The notes below the pieces were generated by a model. It searched no databases, was not told where the DNA came from, and saw only the letters and a list, made by a program, of their open reading frames with translations. Shown here one piece after another: positions 7,444 through 15,710 of a stretch of 64,000 nt of DNA (its first letter is position 1; each line of letters begins with the position of its first letter). This stretch comes from Pseudomonas nicosulfuronedens (GTDB lineage: Bacteria; Pseudomonadota; Gammaproteobacteria; Pseudomonadales; Pseudomonadaceae), in NCBI RefSeq assembly GCF_005877905.1, contig NZ_SWDV01000001.1:310001-374000 (forward strand), in the 5' to 3' direction. The translations under genes and the position numbers were made by a program.

Positions 7444-9039
7444 ATGAGTACCGTGATCGATCACCCCGACCATTCTCACGCCGGCGACCACCACCACGGC
7501 CCCGCCAAGGGCCTGATGCGCTGGGTTCTCACCACCAACCACAAGGACATCGGCACGCTGTACCTGTGGTTCAGCTTCTGCGCCTTCCTGCTCGGCGGCT
7601 CCTTCGCCATGGTGATCCGCGCCGAGCTGTTCCAGCCAGGCCTGCAGATCGTCGAGCCGGCGTTCTTCAACCAGATGACCACCATGCACGGCCTGGTGAT
7701 GGTCTTCGGTGCGGTGATGCCGGCCTTCGTCGGCCTGGCCAACTGGATGGTGCCGCTGATGATCGGTGCGCCGGACATGGCCCTGCCACGCATGAACAAC
7801 TTCAGCTTCTGGCTGCTACCGGCGGCCTTCGGCCTGCTGGTGAGCACCCTGTTCATGCCCGGCGGCGGACCGAACTTCGGCTGGACCTTCTACGCACCGC
7901 TGTCGACGACCTTCGCGCCGCACAGCGTGACCTTCTTCATCTTCGCCATCCACCTGATGGGCATGAGTTCGATCATGGGCGCGATCAACGTGATCGCCAC
8001 CATCCTCAACCTGCGTGCCCCGGGCATGACGCTGATGAAGATGCCGCTGTTCGTCTGGACCTGGCTGATCACCGCCTTCCTGCTGATCGCGGTGATGCCG
8101 GTGCTGGCCGGTTGCGTGACGATGATGCTGATGGACATCCACTTCGGCACCAGCTTCTTCAGCGCGGCCGGCGGCGGCGACCCGGTGCTGTTCCAGCACG
8201 TGTTCTGGTTCTTCGGCCACCCCGAGGTGTACATCATGATCCTGCCGGCGTTCGGCGCCGTCAGCTCGATCATCCCGGCCTTCAGCCGCAAGCCGCTGTT
8301 CGGCTACACCTCGATGGTCTACGCCACCGCCTCGATCGCCTTCCTGTCCTTCGTCGTGTGGGCGCACCACATGTTCGTGGTGGGCATTCCGCTGGTGGGC
8401 GAGCTGTTCTTCATGTACGCGACCATGCTGATCGCCGTGCCCACTGGGGTGAAGGTGTTCAACTGGGCGTCGACCATGTGGCAGGGTTCGCTGACCTTCG
8501 AGACGCCGATGCTGTTCGCCGTGGCCTTCGTCATCCTGTTCACCATCGGCGGCTTCTCCGGGCTGATGCTGGCCATCGCCCCGGCGGACTTCCAGTACCA
8601 GGACACCTACTTCGTGGTGGCGCACTTCCACTACGTGCTGGTGCCCGGCGCGATCTTCGGCATCTTCGCCTCGGCCTACTACTGGCTGCCGAAGTGGACC
8701 GGCCACATGTACGACGAGACCCTGGGCAAGCTGCACTTCTGGATGAGCTTCATCGGCATGAACCTGGCGTTCTTCCCGATGCACTTCGTCGGCCTGGCCG
8801 GCATGCCGCGACGGATTCCGGACTACAACCTGCAGTTCGCCGACTTCAACATGGTCTCGTCCATCGGCGCCTTCATGTTCGGCACCACGCAGCTGCTGTT
8901 CCTGTTCATCGTCATCAAGTGCATCAAGGGCGGCAAGCCGGCACCGGCCAAGCCGTGGGATGGCGCGGAAGGCCTGGAGTGGACGATCCCGTCGCCGGCG
9001 CCTTACCACACCTTCAGCACGCCCCCGGAAGTGAAGTGA
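7444..9039 (+). CDS. coxA: Cytochrome c oxidase subunit I
   Basis: A 531-residue inner-membrane protein that holds heme a, heme a3 and CuB and reduces O2 to water while pumping protons. All landmark motifs are visible: the heme a ligand in MTTMHGLVMVFG, the CuB histidine and cross-linked tyrosine in HPEVYIMILPAFG, the CuB pair in WAHHMF and the heme ligands in FVVAHFHYVLV. The glutamate-containing HPEVY form marks an A-type oxidase. A strong AAGGAGG site precedes ATG 7444. A REP element sits between this gene and ctaG, although both belong to one cluster. Confidence 0.98.
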   Translation: MSTVIDHPDHSHAGDHHHGPAKGLMRWVLTTNHKDIGTLYLWFSFCAFLLGGSFAMVIRAELFQPGLQIVEPAFFNQMTTMHGLVMVFGAVMPAFVGLANWMVPLMIGAPDMALPRMNNFSFWLLPAAFGLLVSTLFMPGGGPNFGWTFYAPLSTTFAPHSVTFFIFAIHLMGMSSIMGAINVIATILNLRAPGMTLMKMPLFVWTWLITAFLLIAVMPVLAGCVTMMLMDIHFGTSFFSAAGGGDPVLFQHVFWFFGHPEVYIMILPAFGAVSSIIPAFSRKPLFGYTSMVYATASIAFLSFVVWAHHMFVVGIPLVGELFFMYATMLIAVPTGVKVFNWASTMWQGSLTFETPMLFAVAFVILFTIGGFSGLMLAIAPADFQYQDTYFVVAHFHYVLVPGAIFGIFASAYYWLPKWTGHMYDETLGKLHFWMSFIGMNLAFFPMHFVGLAGMPRRIPDYNLQFADFNMVSSIGAFMFGTTQLLFLFIVIKCIKGGKPAPAKPWDGAEGLEWTIPSPAPYHTFSTPPEVK

Positions 9040-9051
9040 CGTTCTGGCTCT

Positions 9052-9143
9052 TGTAGGAGCGAGCTTGCTCGCGAATGTCCCCGAAAGGACAAGGCATCAA
9101 GCGGTTCGCGAGCAAGGGCTAGGCGCCCCCCACGCTCCTACAG
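9052..9143. repeat. REP inverted pair, variant form, inside the cox cluster
   Basis: Two inverted copies of the GTAGGAGCGAGCTTGCTCGC element flank a short spacer. The left copy is standard. In the right copy the usual AAGCTCGCTCC is replaced by a longer AAGGGCTAGGCGCCCC block before CACGCTCCTAC. The same kind of insertion occurs in the element at 37951-38043. The pair fills nearly the whole gap between coxA and ctaG and could stall transcription or protect coxBA mRNA. Confidence 0.85.
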
Positions 9144-9158
9144 ACAGAGGATTAACCC

Positions 9159-9716
9159 ATGAGCGACGGCAACATCGAAACGCGCAAGCTGGTGACCCGG
9201 CTGGTCATTGCCGTGGTCGCCATGTTCGCCTTCGGCTTCGCCCTGGTGCCGCTGTACGACGTGATGTGCAAGGCACTGGGCATCAACGGCAAGACCTCCG
9301 GCAGCGCCTACCAGGGCGACGGCCAGGTAGTCGATCAGTCGCGCGAGGTGAAGATCCAGTTCGTCGCCAACAACAACATCGACATGGTCTGGGAGTTCCA
9401 CCCCGAGGCCGAGCAACTGGTGGTGCATCCGGGCGCGGTGAACCAGATGCTGTTCGTAGCCTACAACCCCACCGACAAGCCGATGACCGCCCAGGCGATC
9501 CCGAGCATCGCGCCGTCGGTGGCGGCCACCTACTTCCACAAGACCGAATGCTTCTGCTTCACCCAGCAGGTGCTGCAGCCGGGCGAGCGCATCGAAATGC
9601 CGGTGCGCTTCATCGTCGACCGCGACCTGCCCAAGGATGTGCGTCACCTGACGCTTGCTTACACGCTGTTCGACATCACTGCCCGCAAGCCACCCGTGGC
9701 CAGTAACGAGCGCTGA
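9159..9716 (+). CDS. ctaG: Cytochrome c oxidase assembly protein CtaG/Cox11 (copper delivery to CuB)
   Basis: A 185-residue protein with one N-terminal transmembrane helix (about residues 12-33) and a periplasmic immunoglobulin-like domain. The copper-binding motif CFCF is present at C131 and C133. Cox11 proteins insert copper into the CuB centre of subunit I. ATG 9159 lies 15 bases after the REP element. The gene is followed by coxC after 22 bases and is in the same position as in the P. aeruginosa oxidase operon. Confidence 0.95.
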   Translation: MSDGNIETRKLVTRLVIAVVAMFAFGFALVPLYDVMCKALGINGKTSGSAYQGDGQVVDQSREVKIQFVANNNIDMVWEFHPEAEQLVVHPGAVNQMLFVAYNPTDKPMTAQAIPSIAPSVAATYFHKTECFCFTQQVLQPGERIEMPVRFIVDRDLPKDVRHLTLAYTLFDITARKPPVASNER

Positions 9717-9738
9717 AGGGCAAAGGAGAACAAGAGAG

Positions 9739-10626
9739 ATGGCAACCCACGATCCCTATTACGTCCCCGCGCAGAGCAAGTGGCCGATCATCGCCACCCT
9801 CGGCATGCTGGTGACGATGTTTGGCGTCGGCACCTGGATGAACGACATGAGCGCCGGCAAGGAACACTCCCACGGCCCGTGGATCTTCTTCGCCGGCGGG
9901 CTGATCCTGGCGTACATGCTGTTCGGCTGGTTCGGCAACGTCATCAAGGAAAGCCGCGGCGGTCTCTACAGCCCGCAGATGGACCGCTCGTTCCGCTGGG
10001 GCATGAGCTGGTTCATCTTCTCCGAGGTGATGTTCTTCGCCGCCTTCTTCGGCGCGCTGTTCTACGTGCGCCACTTCGTCAACCCGTGGCTGGGTGGCGA
10101 AGGTCACCACGGCATCTCGCACATGCTCTGGCCGCAGTTCGAAACCGGCTGGCCGCAGCTCAGCAACCCGGACAACAAGCTCTTCCCGCCGCCCAAGGAA
10201 GTGATCGATCCGTGGAAGCTGCCGCTGATCAACACCCTGCTGCTGGTCACCTCCAGCTTCACCGTGACCTTCGCCCACCACGCGCTGAAGAAGAACCACC
10301 GCGGCCCGCTGAAGATGTGGCTGGCCGCGACGGTGGCGTTGGGCGCGTGCTTCATCGTGCTGCAGGCCTACGAGTACCACGAGGCCTACACCGAGCTGGG
10401 CCTGACCCTGGGCTCGGGCATCTATGGCGCGACCTTCTTCATGCTCACCGGCTTCCACGGCGCCCACGTGACCATCGGCGCGATCATGCTGAGCATCATG
10501 CTGATCCGCATCATCCGGGGGCACTTCGACGCCGACAAACACTTCGGCTTCGAGGCGGCCAGCTGGTACTGGCACTTCGTCGACGTGGTGTGGATCGGGC
10601 TGTTCATCTTCGTTTACGTGCTGTGA
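9739..10626 (+). CDS. coxC: Cytochrome c oxidase subunit III
   Basis: A 295-residue protein with seven predicted transmembrane segments and the subunit III signatures WFIFSEVMFFAAFFGALFY and FHGAHVTIG, ending FEAASWYWHFVDVVWIGLFI. Subunit III stabilises the oxidase and its proton uptake. The start is ATG 9739, seven bases after an AAAGGAGAA-type site; the frame runs back to 9655 but there overlaps ctaG. A strong terminator hairpin follows at 10635, so the structural genes may end as a unit here. Confidence 0.97.
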   Translation: MATHDPYYVPAQSKWPIIATLGMLVTMFGVGTWMNDMSAGKEHSHGPWIFFAGGLILAYMLFGWFGNVIKESRGGLYSPQMDRSFRWGMSWFIFSEVMFFAAFFGALFYVRHFVNPWLGGEGHHGISHMLWPQFETGWPQLSNPDNKLFPPPKEVIDPWKLPLINTLLLVTSSFTVTFAHHALKKNHRGPLKMWLAATVALGACFIVLQAYEYHEAYTELGLTLGSGIYGATFFMLTGFHGAHVTIGAIMLSIMLIRIIRGHFDADKHFGFEAASWYWHFVDVVWIGLFIFVYVL

Positions 10627-10634
10627 GGCGCGGT

Positions 10635-10661
10635 GGCGCGGGCTGCGGCCCGCGCCTTTTT
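10635..10661 (+). terminator. Rho-independent terminator after coxC
   Basis: A 9-bp GC stem (GGCGCGGGC / GCCCGCGCC) with a TGCG loop is followed by five T. It ends the coxBA-ctaG-coxC run just before the convergent small gene at 10666. Confidence 0.85.
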
Positions 10662-10665
10662 CAGA

Positions 10666-10875
10666 TCAGAAATGCCAGGGGGCGGAACTGCCGAGTTGGC
10701 CGCTGAAGAACCCCCAGGCGATGAGAGCGACGGTCAGGGCAGTCAGGGTGACACGCACGGTCAGCGCGTTGACCACCCGCGAACCGTGACCCTCGTCCTT
10801 GACCAGAAAGAACAGACCACTGAACAGACTGACGACGGTCGCCAGCAACAACAGAACGATCGCAGCTTTGAGCAC
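10666..10875 (-). CDS. Twin transmembrane protein, DUF2909 family
   Basis: A 69-residue protein made of two hydrophobic helices (LKAAIVLLLLATVVSLFSGLF at the N-terminus, slightly trimmed here, and VRVTLTALTVALIAWGFF near the end) joined by a short charged loop, the DUF2909 layout. The start is a GTG at 10875 with AGGAGG six bases upstream; longer readings in this frame lack a ribosome site. Members sit next to SURF1/ctaA genes in many proteobacterial oxidase clusters, so a part in oxidase assembly is plausible but unproved. It points against the cluster. Confidence 0.75.
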   Translation of the reverse strand: MLKAAIVLLLLATVVSLFSGLFFLVKDEGHGSRVVNALTVRVTLTALTVALIAWGFFSGQLGSSAPWHF

Positions 10876-10919
10876 TACCGGCCTCCTGTCCGCAGGGGAC
10901 TGGGGTTGAGGGGGATGTC

Positions 10920-11684
10920 TTGCAGTATAGCCAGCACGCATCTGAGCACCGTCAAGGCCGCGCCACGCGCGCCTTCCGGCCCGGCATCGCGCCGACCCTG
11001 GTGGTCCTCGCACTGCTGCCGGTGCTGATCGGCCTGGGCTTCTGGCAACTGTCCCGCGCCGCCGAAAAACGCACCCTCCTCGCCGCCGCCGAAGTGCAAC
11101 GCCAGCAGGACCCGATCAGCATTGCCGAGCTCGAACGCCAACCGCCGCGCAGCTACGTTCGTGTACGCCTGCAAGGCCAGCTTGATGCCGAGCATACCGC
11201 CCTGCTCGACAACCGCACCCGCAACGGCCAGGCCGGCGTCGAGGTGCTGCAACCCTTCTTCGACCGCGTCGGCCACCAGTGGCTGCTGGTCAACCGCGGC
11301 TGGGTGCCCTGGCCCGACCGGCGCGTGCCGCCAAAGATCGATACGCCCAGTCACGACCTGTTGCTGGACGCCTGGACCTACGTCCCGCTGTCCGCCGGCC
11401 CGAGCGCTCCGCTCGCCGGTTGGCCGCGCCTGATCACCCAGGTGGACGCCCCGTTCCTGTGGGATCAGCTGGGCCGCGAAGGCAGCCCGCTGGAAATCCG
11501 CCTGGAGCCGGGCGACGCCGCCTTCGACACCGACTGGCCGATCGTCGCCATGCCGCCGGAGCGTCACGTCGGCTACGCCGTGCAGTGGTTCGCCCTGGCC
11601 ATCGCACTCTCCGCCCTCTACCTCTACCTCGGCATCCGTCGCGCACGGGAGACCTTCGACCATGACCGCCATGACTCTGCCTGA
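10920..11684 (+). CDS. SURF1-family oxidase assembly protein
   Basis: A 254-residue membrane protein with the SURF1 layout: one N-terminal helix (TLVVLALLPVLIGLGFWQLS), a large periplasmic domain and one C-terminal helix (WFALAIALSALYLYLG). SURF1 helps load heme a into subunit I. The N-terminal motif GLGFWQLSRAAEKR is typical. The start is uncertain: TTG 10920 follows a GAGGGGGA stretch and is used here, but a start nearer the first helix cannot be excluded. The gene overlaps the next one by 23 bases. Confidence 0.85.
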   Translation: MQYSQHASEHRQGRATRAFRPGIAPTLVVLALLPVLIGLGFWQLSRAAEKRTLLAAAEVQRQQDPISIAELERQPPRSYVRVRLQGQLDAEHTALLDNRTRNGQAGVEVLQPFFDRVGHQWLLVNRGWVPWPDRRVPPKIDTPSHDLLLDAWTYVPLSAGPSAPLAGWPRLITQVDAPFLWDQLGREGSPLEIRLEPGDAAFDTDWPIVAMPPERHVGYAVQWFALAIALSALYLYLGIRRARETFDHDRHDSA

Positions 11685-12225
11685 CTCCTCTGCCCGCCGC
11701 CGCGGGCGCGTGCAACTGCTGCTGATCCTCGGCATGGTGCTGGGACCGATGCTGCTTGCCACCGCCATGTACAAGCTGCAGTTCTGGGTGCCGGATGGCC
11801 GCAGCTACCACGGCGACCTGATCGCCACCGGACAGACTCCGGCCGACCTCGGCGTGCAGGACGACAAGGCCAGCGACCAGTGGCAACTGCTGGTGACCGC
11901 GCCGGAAACCTGCACCAGCGACTGCCAGCAACTGGTCTACCTGGCGCGCCAGATCAACATCGGCCTGGGCCGCGAGGCCAGCCGCGCCGAACACGCCCTC
12001 GCCTTCGCCAAACCGCTGCCGGCCCAGTTCACCGGCCTGCTCGACAAGGACTATCCGCGCCTGCAGCGCCTGGGCCTGACACCCAACCAGCACACCGGCG
12101 CCCAGCCGCAACTGTGGATCGTCGACCCCCACGGCAACCTGGTGCTGCGCTACGACGCCAAGGCCAACGGCAAGTCGATCCTCAAGGACCTGCAGCTGCT
12201 GCTGAAGCTTTCGAACATCGGTTAA
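11662..12225 (+). CDS. Membrane-anchored oxidase-cluster protein, SCO/thioredoxin-like (PA0111-like)
   Basis: A 187-residue protein with one N-terminal transmembrane helix (LLLILGMVLGPMLLATAMY) and a periplasmic part. The segment LLVTAPETCTSDCQQLVYLAR has a CxxxC pair (C-T-S-D-C) where SCO proteins keep their copper-binding cysteines. I therefore think it is a divergent SCO-like copper chaperone, but the family is usually left as hypothetical. It overlaps SURF1 by 23 bases and lies 52 bases before ctaA, clearly part of the oxidase assembly set. Confidence 0.78.
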   Translation: MTAMTLPDSSARRRGRVQLLLILGMVLGPMLLATAMYKLQFWVPDGRSYHGDLIATGQTPADLGVQDDKASDQWQLLVTAPETCTSDCQQLVYLARQINIGLGREASRAEHALAFAKPLPAQFTGLLDKDYPRLQRLGLTPNQHTGAQPQLWIVDPHGNLVLRYDAKANGKSILKDLQLLLKLSNIG

Positions 12226-12277
12226 GCCGGTTGAGACATCGCCAGCCCCACGACAACAACAAGATCGGGAGCGACGC

Positions 12278-13351
12278 ATGATCCAGGCAAGACGCAAACC
12301 CGCCTTCTACCTCGCCGTGCTGGCCACGGCGCTGGCCTTCGTGGTCATCCTGCTGGGTGCCTACACCCGCCTGACCCACGCCGGTCTCGGCTGTCCGGAC
12401 TGGCCCGGCTGCTACGGCTTCGTCCACGTGCCGCTGAACGAAGCACAACTGGCCCACGCCGAGATGCACTTCCCCGACTCGCCGGTGGAGGCGCAGAAGG
12501 GCTGGAACGAGATGATCCACCGCTACTTCGCTGGCAGCCTCGGCCTGCTGATCCTCGGGCTGGCGGTGCACGCACTGGTGCGTCGCGGCCGCGACGGCCA
12601 GCCCATGCGCCTGCCGCTGGTTCTACTCGCGGTGGTGATCGCCCAGGCGGCGTTCGGCATGTGGACCGTCACCCTCAAGCTATGGCCGCAGGTGGTCACC
12701 GCGCATCTGCTTGGTGGCTTCACCACGCTGTCGCTGCTGTTCCTGCTCAGCCTGCGCCTGTCCGGCGCCTTCGCCCCACTGCAACTGCCTTCGAAGCTGC
12801 GGGCACTCGCGGCGCTGGCCTTGCTGATGGTGATCGGGCAGATCGCCCTGGGCGGCTGGGTCAGCAGCAACTACGCGGCGGTAGCCTGCATCGACCTGCC
12901 GATGTGCCACGGCGAGTGGTGGCCGAACATGGACTTCGCCAACGGCTTCCACCTTACCCAGCACATCGGCCCGAACTACCTCGGTGGCCAACTCGACAGC
13001 GACGCCCGTACGGCCATCCATATGACCCACCGCATGGGCGCGCTGTGCGTGACCGCCGTGATCCTGCTGCTGGCCTGGAACCTCCAGCGCCATGGCCTGA
13101 TCGGCATTACTGCGCTGATGCTGCTAGGGCTTTCCCTGCAGATCGGCCTGGGCATCAGCAACGTGCTGCTGCACCTGCCGCTACCGGTGGCAGTGGCGCA
13201 TAACGGCGGCGGCGCCTTCCTGCTGCTGATGCTGGCGCTGGTGAACTACCGGGTGCGCGCGCCTGCGGCTAAGCGCGTCGAGCTGCCCGCCAGTAGCCCG
13301 ATCGGCCTGGACGCGATGGAGCGCCCGGTGGCCTACCCCTCGCAGGGATGA
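12278..13351 (+). CDS. ctaA: Heme A synthase (COX15/CtaA)
   Basis: A 357-residue inner-membrane protein with eight predicted helices that oxidises the heme O methyl group to the formyl group of heme A. Conserved histidines appear in paired four-helix halves: EMIHRYFAGSLGL and THRMGALCV, with LTHAGLGCPDWPGCYG as the family signature near residue 30. It follows the SCO-like gene after 52 bases and precedes heme O synthase, its substrate supplier, by 74 bases. Confidence 0.94.
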   Translation: MIQARRKPAFYLAVLATALAFVVILLGAYTRLTHAGLGCPDWPGCYGFVHVPLNEAQLAHAEMHFPDSPVEAQKGWNEMIHRYFAGSLGLLILGLAVHALVRRGRDGQPMRLPLVLLAVVIAQAAFGMWTVTLKLWPQVVTAHLLGGFTTLSLLFLLSLRLSGAFAPLQLPSKLRALAALALLMVIGQIALGGWVSSNYAAVACIDLPMCHGEWWPNMDFANGFHLTQHIGPNYLGGQLDSDARTAIHMTHRMGALCVTAVILLLAWNLQRHGLIGITALMLLGLSLQIGLGISNVLLHLPLPVAVAHNGGGAFLLLMLALVNYRVRAPAAKRVELPASSPIGLDAMERPVAYPSQG

Positions 13352-13425
13352 CTTTGCACCGTTGAGCAAGACGGACAGCCGGCGCCAGGGCGCGCCGGCC
13401 CCATTCACCCGATGGAGAAATGACC

Positions 13426-14328
13426 ATGGCCAGCGTCATCAGCACTTCCAGCCAAGCCAGCTGGCGCGACCTGCTCGAACTGACCAAACCCAAGGTCGTG
13501 CTGCTCATGCTGATCACCTCGCTGATCGGCATGCTGCTCGCCACCAAGGCCGGCGTGCCCTGGCAGGTACTGGTCTTCGGCAACCTCGGCATCGGCCTGT
13601 GCGCCGGCGGCGCGGCAGCGGTGAACCATGTGGTGGACCGGCGCATCGACTCGATCATGGCGCGCACCCACAAGCGCCCGCTGGCCGAAGGACGCGTCTC
13701 GCCGCCCCTCGCGCTGGGCTTCGCCATGCTGCTGTCGGTCGCTGGAATGGCGGTGCTGCTGGTGTTCACCAATGAGCTGACGGCCTGGCTGACGCTGGCT
13801 TCACTGCTGGGCTATGCGGCGCTTTACACCGGTTTCCTCAAGCGTGCCACGCCGCAGAACATCGTCATTGGCGGCCTCGCCGGCGCCGCCCCGCCGCTGC
13901 TGGGCTGGGTCGCAGTGACCGGGCAGGTTTCCGCCGAACCGCTGCTGCTGGTGCTGATCATCTTCGCCTGGACCCCGCCGCACTTCTGGGCCCTGTGCCT
14001 GCACCGCAAGGACGAATACGCCAAGGCCGACATCCCGATGCTGCCGGTGACCCACGGCGAGCACTACACCAAGCTGCACATCCTGTTCTACACCCTGGTG
14101 CTGTTCGCCGTGACGCTGATGCCCTTCGCCATCCACATGGCCGGGCTGGTCTACCTGTTCGCCGCGCTGGCCCTGGGCGCGCGCTTCCTCGACTGGGCCT
14201 GGGCGCTGTACTGCGGCAGCCGACCCCATGCGGCGATCAAGACCTTCAAGTACTCTATTGCCTACCTGTTCCTGCTGTTCATCGCGCTGCTGGTGGACCA
14301 CTACCTGCCGCTGCACCTGAACTATTGA
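13426..14328 (+). CDS. cyoE: Protoheme IX farnesyltransferase (heme O synthase)
   Basis: A 300-residue membrane prenyltransferase (CtaB/CyoE) that adds farnesyl to heme B to make heme O. The allylic-diphosphate binding motif NxxxDxxxD is present (NHVVDRRID), followed by THKRPLAEG, and the second Asp-rich region is near YAKADIPMLP. Two ATGs are in frame at 13420 and 13426. GGAG at 13414-13417 is 8 bases from the second but only 2 from the first, so 13426 is preferred. P. aeruginosa-type genomes also carry a second copy near the cyo operon, outside this window. Confidence 0.93.
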   Translation: MASVISTSSQASWRDLLELTKPKVVLLMLITSLIGMLLATKAGVPWQVLVFGNLGIGLCAGGAAAVNHVVDRRIDSIMARTHKRPLAEGRVSPPLALGFAMLLSVAGMAVLLVFTNELTAWLTLASLLGYAALYTGFLKRATPQNIVIGGLAGAAPPLLGWVAVTGQVSAEPLLLVLIIFAWTPPHFWALCLHRKDEYAKADIPMLPVTHGEHYTKLHILFYTLVLFAVTLMPFAIHMAGLVYLFAALALGARFLDWAWALYCGSRPHAAIKTFKYSIAYLFLLFIALLVDHYLPLHLNY

Positions 14329-14330
14329 GG

Positions 14331-14393
14331 GTTCGCGAGCAAGCTCGCTCCTACAGGGGAACTCCGTTTGTAGGAGCGAGCTTGCTCGCGAAC
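14331..14393. repeat. REP inverted pair
   Basis: Two copies of the GTAGGAGCGAGCTTGCTCGC element in inverted orientation, separated by about 16 bases, lie between cyoE and the SCO1 gene. The repeat starts 3 bases after the cyoE stop. Confidence 0.88.
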
Positions 14394-14461
14394 ATCACCG
14401 CCCACTGCCAACGGCACGAACAGCAACACAAAGCCCAGACGTCCCGACCCACGAGAACCCC

Positions 14462-15097
14462 ATGTCCCGAGTCAACAAGACCGTCTTCATCCTCGTTGCC
14501 ATCGTCGCCCTGATCCTCGGCCTCACCGTCCAGAAGGTGCTCAACCAGCGCCACCAACTCGACCCGACCGTACTGCTCGACGCCGGCATCGTGATCCTGC
14601 CGCAGACCCGCAGCGTCCCCGACCTCGCCTTCACCGACCAGGACGGCCAGCCGTTCCAGACCGCCAGCCTGAAGGACAAGTGGTCCCTGCTGTTCTTCGG
14701 CTACACCTTCTGCCCGGACGTCTGCCCCACCACCCTGGCGCAACTGCGCGAGCTGCAGACCAAGCTGCCGCCGGAAGTGGCGAAGAACCTGCAGGTGGTG
14801 TTCGTCAGCGTCGACCCGCACCGCGATACCGCGCCGCGCATCAAGGAATACCTCGGCTTCTTCAATGCCGGCTTCAAGGGCATCACCGGTTCGGAAGAAA
14901 ACGTACAGAAGCTGGCCAACGCCATGAGCATCCCCTACATCCCGGCGGACACCAGCAAGCCCAACTACACCGTCGACCACAGCGGCAACCTGGTCATCAT
15001 CGGCCCGGACAATACCCAGCACGGCTTCATCCGCGCCCCGCTGCATAACGACAAGCTGGTCGCCCAGCTACCCGGCGTGGTCAGCGCGAACCACTGA
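14462..15097 (+). CDS. senC: SCO1/SenC copper chaperone for cytochrome oxidase
   Basis: A 211-residue protein with one N-terminal membrane anchor (VFILVAIVALILGLTV) and a periplasmic thioredoxin-fold domain. The copper-binding pair C84 and C88 is in FCPDVCPTTL. A conserved DPHRDT segment follows. SCO proteins deliver copper to the CuA site of subunit II. ATG 14462 is the first codon of the conserved sequence. The gene ends the oxidase cluster and has a strong terminator behind it. Confidence 0.94.
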   Translation: MSRVNKTVFILVAIVALILGLTVQKVLNQRHQLDPTVLLDAGIVILPQTRSVPDLAFTDQDGQPFQTASLKDKWSLLFFGYTFCPDVCPTTLAQLRELQTKLPPEVAKNLQVVFVSVDPHRDTAPRIKEYLGFFNAGFKGITGSEENVQKLANAMSIPYIPADTSKPNYTVDHSGNLVIIGPDNTQHGFIRAPLHNDKLVAQLPGVVSANH

Positions 15098-15121
15098 ACC
15101 GCGACACCGTGTCTCACCCCT

Positions 15122-15156
15122 AACGGCCACCCGATAGCGGTGGCCGTTGTTTTTTC
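15122..15156 (+). terminator. Rho-independent terminator after senC
   Basis: A 10-bp stem (AACGGCCACC / GGTGGCCGTT) with a 7-base loop is followed by a run of six T one base after the stem. It closes the oxidase cluster 25 bases after the senC stop. Confidence 0.85.
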
Positions 15157-15710
15157 CGTGTCATTCGCGCTTTACCCGGACAAATCCGAAGTTTCTGCTA
15201 AACCTCCTCTCAGGGCTCTGGCGCGGTGTAACACGCGGCCTTGAAGCTTTCCTGTGAAATTCCTGACCCCGTAGTCAATGTAAAAAATCTGCTACAGGAA
15301 GCCAGGCATCAGGAATGACTCATACTCCATATTAGAAACATTAATTAACACCTATGCCTGAGCCTGTTGCAGGATTACCGGGCCTTTCGGTGGGCATGGG
15401 GAGCCTCTGATGGGTGGTCATTCACGGCGAGGATGACATTTCCGTCCGGTCACAATAGGCAATTAGGCTAAACGCCAGGGTCCACGCGGCCTCGGTGGCG
15501 ACCGGAAAACCACGGGTCCAAACGTGACTTGTAGTTATCGCTTCGTACCACTCCAGAACTTCTTGATGCCCTCCAGGTTCGATTGCACAATGCCGCGGCC
15601 ACCGGGTCACAGCCCGGTCCACAATAAGAACTAGACCGTTGCCAGTTCGATAACCCGGGTCGCCAACGTAGTAGCCCGGACAATCCCAGGATCACGCAGG
15701 AGATTTGCGA
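15157..15710. other. Long leader/intergenic region before pntAA, no gene seen
   Basis: About 550 bases lie between the senC terminator and pntAA. No open frame with protein-like composition or ribosome site was found on either strand. The region is noticeably more AT-rich in its middle (15270-15350) than its surroundings. A small hairpin ACCGGG / CCCGGT lies at about 15601-15618. I recognise no riboswitch or known small RNA. It could hold a long pnt leader or a small RNA. Confidence 0.5.
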
